Source: Peronospora farinosa (taxonomy: Eukaryota > Oomycota > Peronosporomycetes > Peronosporales > Peronosporaceae). From it: DNA of 64,000 nucleotides. Positions within the stretch are counted from its first letter, which is position 1; each line of letters opens with the position of its first letter. A program made the translations under genes and the position numbers. The notes below the pieces were generated by a model. That model worked only from the letters and a program-made list of their open reading frames with translations, was not told the DNA's origin and did no database searches. Shown piece by piece: positions 61,501 to 64,000 of the stretch. The stretch lies in the NCBI GenBank assembly GCA_947646735.1, contig CANTFK010000085.1, forward strand, positions 124,001-188,000. Reading direction: 5' to 3'.

Positions 61501-62109
61501 CTTCCTCTGACGTAAGAGCTGCGTAGCTCCGCTACATGTTGTGTCGATTATACGTGGTTGACAAAGTATACAAAGTGTACGAATTGTAACAGAACTCATA
61601 AGTCCGCAAATTGTCTCACAGAATTTATCGTATTTAAGTAAACAATAGCATTTGTTTATAATCTGTAGTACTAAGATCATACCGGTATGTACCGCAGCAG
61701 ATACTGTGTCAGAGCTTGGCCAGAGCAAATAGCTGCAGCAATGCTGGCTCGCCCATACGCCAGATTTTGTCAGCCACGTAATGATTCTCATTCAAGACCA
61801 CTTGTTCGCCCTGTAATGGGGTAAGCCCGTTACATAATATTGACACTTATATGAAGTGCCAATAAAAGGTATTATTATAACGAATAATATTTGACACTAT
61901 TACCTTTTCCTGTAATATTGTTCCTGCATCTCCTTGAAGTTGGAGATATCCCTCTAACTGGTTGATATAGGCCATTATATCAACCAATGCGTTTACCAGT
62001 GACCGATGGACCCACGCAATGAATAGAGGGCACAAAAGGCAACATACATATTTGTACTTTTATATTGCTAAGACAATTCTAAAAAAACAAATTCACATTT
62101 TTTAAGTAG

Positions 62110-63104
62110 TGTGGTGGAGTGGGCTCTCAAAATTGTATGATGAGACCCCAAACCACTCACTGTGCCGGACTGCCGACTGTCGGAGGGGGTACCCCGATGC
62201 CGCGTATGGACCTTCTCTCACCTTGTTTACCCATCCTCTGGCGGGTTGCACTCTTCGAAAGACTTGGTGATGATGTAGACGTCTGCCTTGAGAGAGGTAG
62301 ACCTGGGAGCCTCGAGTGGATATGCTTCACTCGGTGAGTCGGTAGGTGGCCACTCGATCGACCTTGTCGAGAGTGGACTTAGAGACAAATTCTTCAGAGA
62401 GATTGTCGTCCCTTGCCTTTTCCTTCTTGTTTCAGGGGTATCAACCACCTGACCTTTACGTTGCTCCCGGACCTTGAGGTGAGGGAGACCGCTTCCGATA
62501 GCGGGTCTTGGGGGGGGGGGGTGTTGCTACTCGAACGAGCTCACAGGCCAAATATATCCTGAAGCTCTATTCGCACTCGAACTTAACCTCGCAACTGTCT
62601 TCAACGGGGGGGGGCTAAAATGTATCCCTTCTCGGAACAGGTGGTAGCTTAGAGCAAGCTCTTTTTGGGTGACGGAGTCGTGCCACGTAAATCGCAAATT
62701 GAGTAGTATTATTATAGTTATATCATTTTAACTCCTTTAATCTATCCTTGCCTGAAGCTCTGATTCTTTGCATCGACTGGTCTGATCCTTGTGTTAAATG
62801 GTCAGGAGTGTCTGAACCCCGAGGGACCCGGGTCGAACGAAGAGGGACCGGGTCTACCAAAGAGGGGCCGAGGTCGACCGACGAGGGACCCAGGCCTACC
62901 GACGAAAGACCGGGTCGACCAATGAGGGACCGTGTCTACCGATGAGGGACCGTGCCTTCCAAAGGGGACGATAGTCGACTCCTTTCGGTACCGGTTATCG
63001 AGGCCCCTGTCTCTCTGGTCTTTTTTCCCTGATACACGGTCCTTTATACTCCGAATCCAACTGGATTTTGGGGTCTCCATGTCTCAAACAAGCACTTCAC
63101 CACA
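62110..63104 (-). repeat. Diverged Gypsy 3' LTR (LTR4)
   Basis: 995 bp, from TGTGGTGGAG to CTTCACCACA, same orientation as the array LTRs but clearly older: substitutions throughout, a G homopolymer of over ten bases near 62510, and a rearranged 21-bp minisatellite. The purine tract (minus GCAGGGGGCAG) follows at 63105, so the element body lies to the right, mostly outside the window. Confidence 0.88.
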
Positions 63105-63150
63105 ACTGCCCCCTGCACTTGCTCAGCCGCACAGCGGTTTGAGCACGCGC

Positions 63151-64000
63151 ATGTCTTCACCTCTTCCGTCACGTGAGTCCTTCACTTTGCCCTTTGTTGG
63201 TCGTCCAATTCTAACTTGTGTCGTTTCAGCAATGTCTTCCCCTAGTTCTGACCCATCGTCTGAAGAACCGTCCTTGGTCGTACCCGTACCTTCGATTGAC
63301 CCTCCATCCGAAGAACCGTCCTTGGTCGACCTATCCGTGCCATTCTCTTCACCTTGAGTTCCGCCGAGACTGCCACCGTTGATAGCCCTCCTGTCTCCAC
63401 CGCTTTGCCTCCCTCAAGTCGGCCGATTCGGCCACTTCGGTCTCCATGGCCGACGGTCCGTCTTTCACGCTAGTCGAAGTGCGCGTAGCTCTGCAGGAAC
63501 TGCAAGTTAACGTGGACGCGCAATCTCGCCGCATAGAAGACTGCGAGGTGTCGTCCCCCCTTCCGCCGACTTATTGGCTGCCCGGTGTGAGCGCCTAGAA
63601 TAGAAGTTGCGTGACAGCCCCCGACTGTTGGTCCAACTCCGTAAGGCCCTTCAACGCGAGACGGCGATGGTGGACCGCCTAAGATAGAAGATTAACCACA
63701 GTCAGAGTCGTTACTCTCTTCTCGCAGCAGAGCTCGACCACGCCGACTTCTTCGATGGGCCGCCTCCGGGACCGGCTCCTTCTTCGGCGGTCTCGCCCCC
63801 GGCCGTATTTCCACCTTCGAAGCCGGCGAAAGCTTTCGGTAAACGGTCCAGGCAGAAGTCATCCCGCGTGCGTGCCAAGTCCGACAAGTCTTTGATATCC
63901 GCCACCTCTGCAATACCGCTATCAGGGACCTCTGGCGGCCGGTTTCCCGTCATGATGGATTCTTCGGAAGACGACCTCAGCGACGACAGCGAGACTCTTC
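63151..64000 (+). pseudogene. Decayed antisense ORF in the 3' region of a Gypsy element
   Basis: A plus-strand frame starts ATG 63151, has a textbook short intron 63173-63229 (GTGAGT...TTCTAAC...TTTCAG), and continues in frame into a Ser/Pro/Glu-rich repeat (E-E-P-S-L-V twice) ending in TGA at 63357. Protein-like sequence then goes on in shifted frames: M-A-D-G-P-S-F-T-L-V-E-V near 63447, a coiled-coil stretch at 63565-63730 interrupted by two TAG codons, and a basic then acidic tail to the window edge. It reads antisense to the element's own LTR direction. It may be an extra ORF of this lineage or the gag of another nested element. Confidence 0.5.

Larger units (their letters stand above)
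60901..62109. other. Intergenic repeat graveyard
   Basis: No supported gene. It holds a repeat copy at 60943-61112, a hairpin at 61022-61053, degenerate tandem repeats at about 61250-61500 and a possible LTR terminus, TGTAATGGGGTAAGCCCGTT (61811-61830). A 62-codon minus frame at 61847-62035 (with Y-L-Q-L-Q-G-D-A-G) could be a retroelement scrap. Confidence 0.5.

Overview
The window looks like nuclear DNA of an oomycete, probably a Phytophthora or downy-mildew relative. The evidence is short introns (57-96 bp, GT...AG, often with a CTAAC or CTAAT branch-like motif), compact housekeeping genes, and large blocks of nested LTR retrotransposons between gene islands. Genus cannot be read from the sequence.

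Gene island 1 (1-16.7 kb): the start of a coiled-coil protein (minus, runs off the left edge), a bacterial-type methionyl-tRNA synthetase with a C-terminal tRNA-binding domain, and a VPS13B-like bridge lipid-transfer protein in at least eight exons (about 4,200 residues).

Repeat block (17-46 kb): a long imperfect inverted repeat (17.0-18.4 kb), a GGTGACC minisatellite, two plus-oriented LTRs, and a 19-kb tandem array of Ty3/Gypsy elements on the minus strand (LTR-internal-LTR-internal-LTR, exact 9,017-bp period). The Gypsy elements carry gag, protease, RT, two RNase H domains, integrase and a chromodomain. Next comes a Ty1/Copia composite (minus) whose outer LTRs differ from an LTR embedded inside it. 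Its target site can be recognised from a related empty copy near 61.1 kb.

Gene island 2 (47.5-60.9 kb): a 2,104-residue single-exon protein joining a GBP/VLIG-like large GTPase domain, a Cys/His-rich array and a VWA domain (the most unusual protein here); RFC3 (clamp loader, 3 exons); a COG2112-like small kinase (4 exons); a possible profilin-like small protein; and, on the minus strand, an ICME-like alpha/beta-hydrolase (7 exons) and a type II membrane GlcNAc-transferase-family protein (3 exons). These are unrelated housekeeping or cell-biology genes; no operon-like logic links them.

Right edge (60.9-64 kb): old repeat copies, a hairpin, degenerate tandem repeats, and the 3' LTR of another, diverged Gypsy element. 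Its internal part carries a decayed ORF antisense to the element, starting with a plausible intron.

All domain calls come from reading translated sequence against remembered family features; no database search was run.
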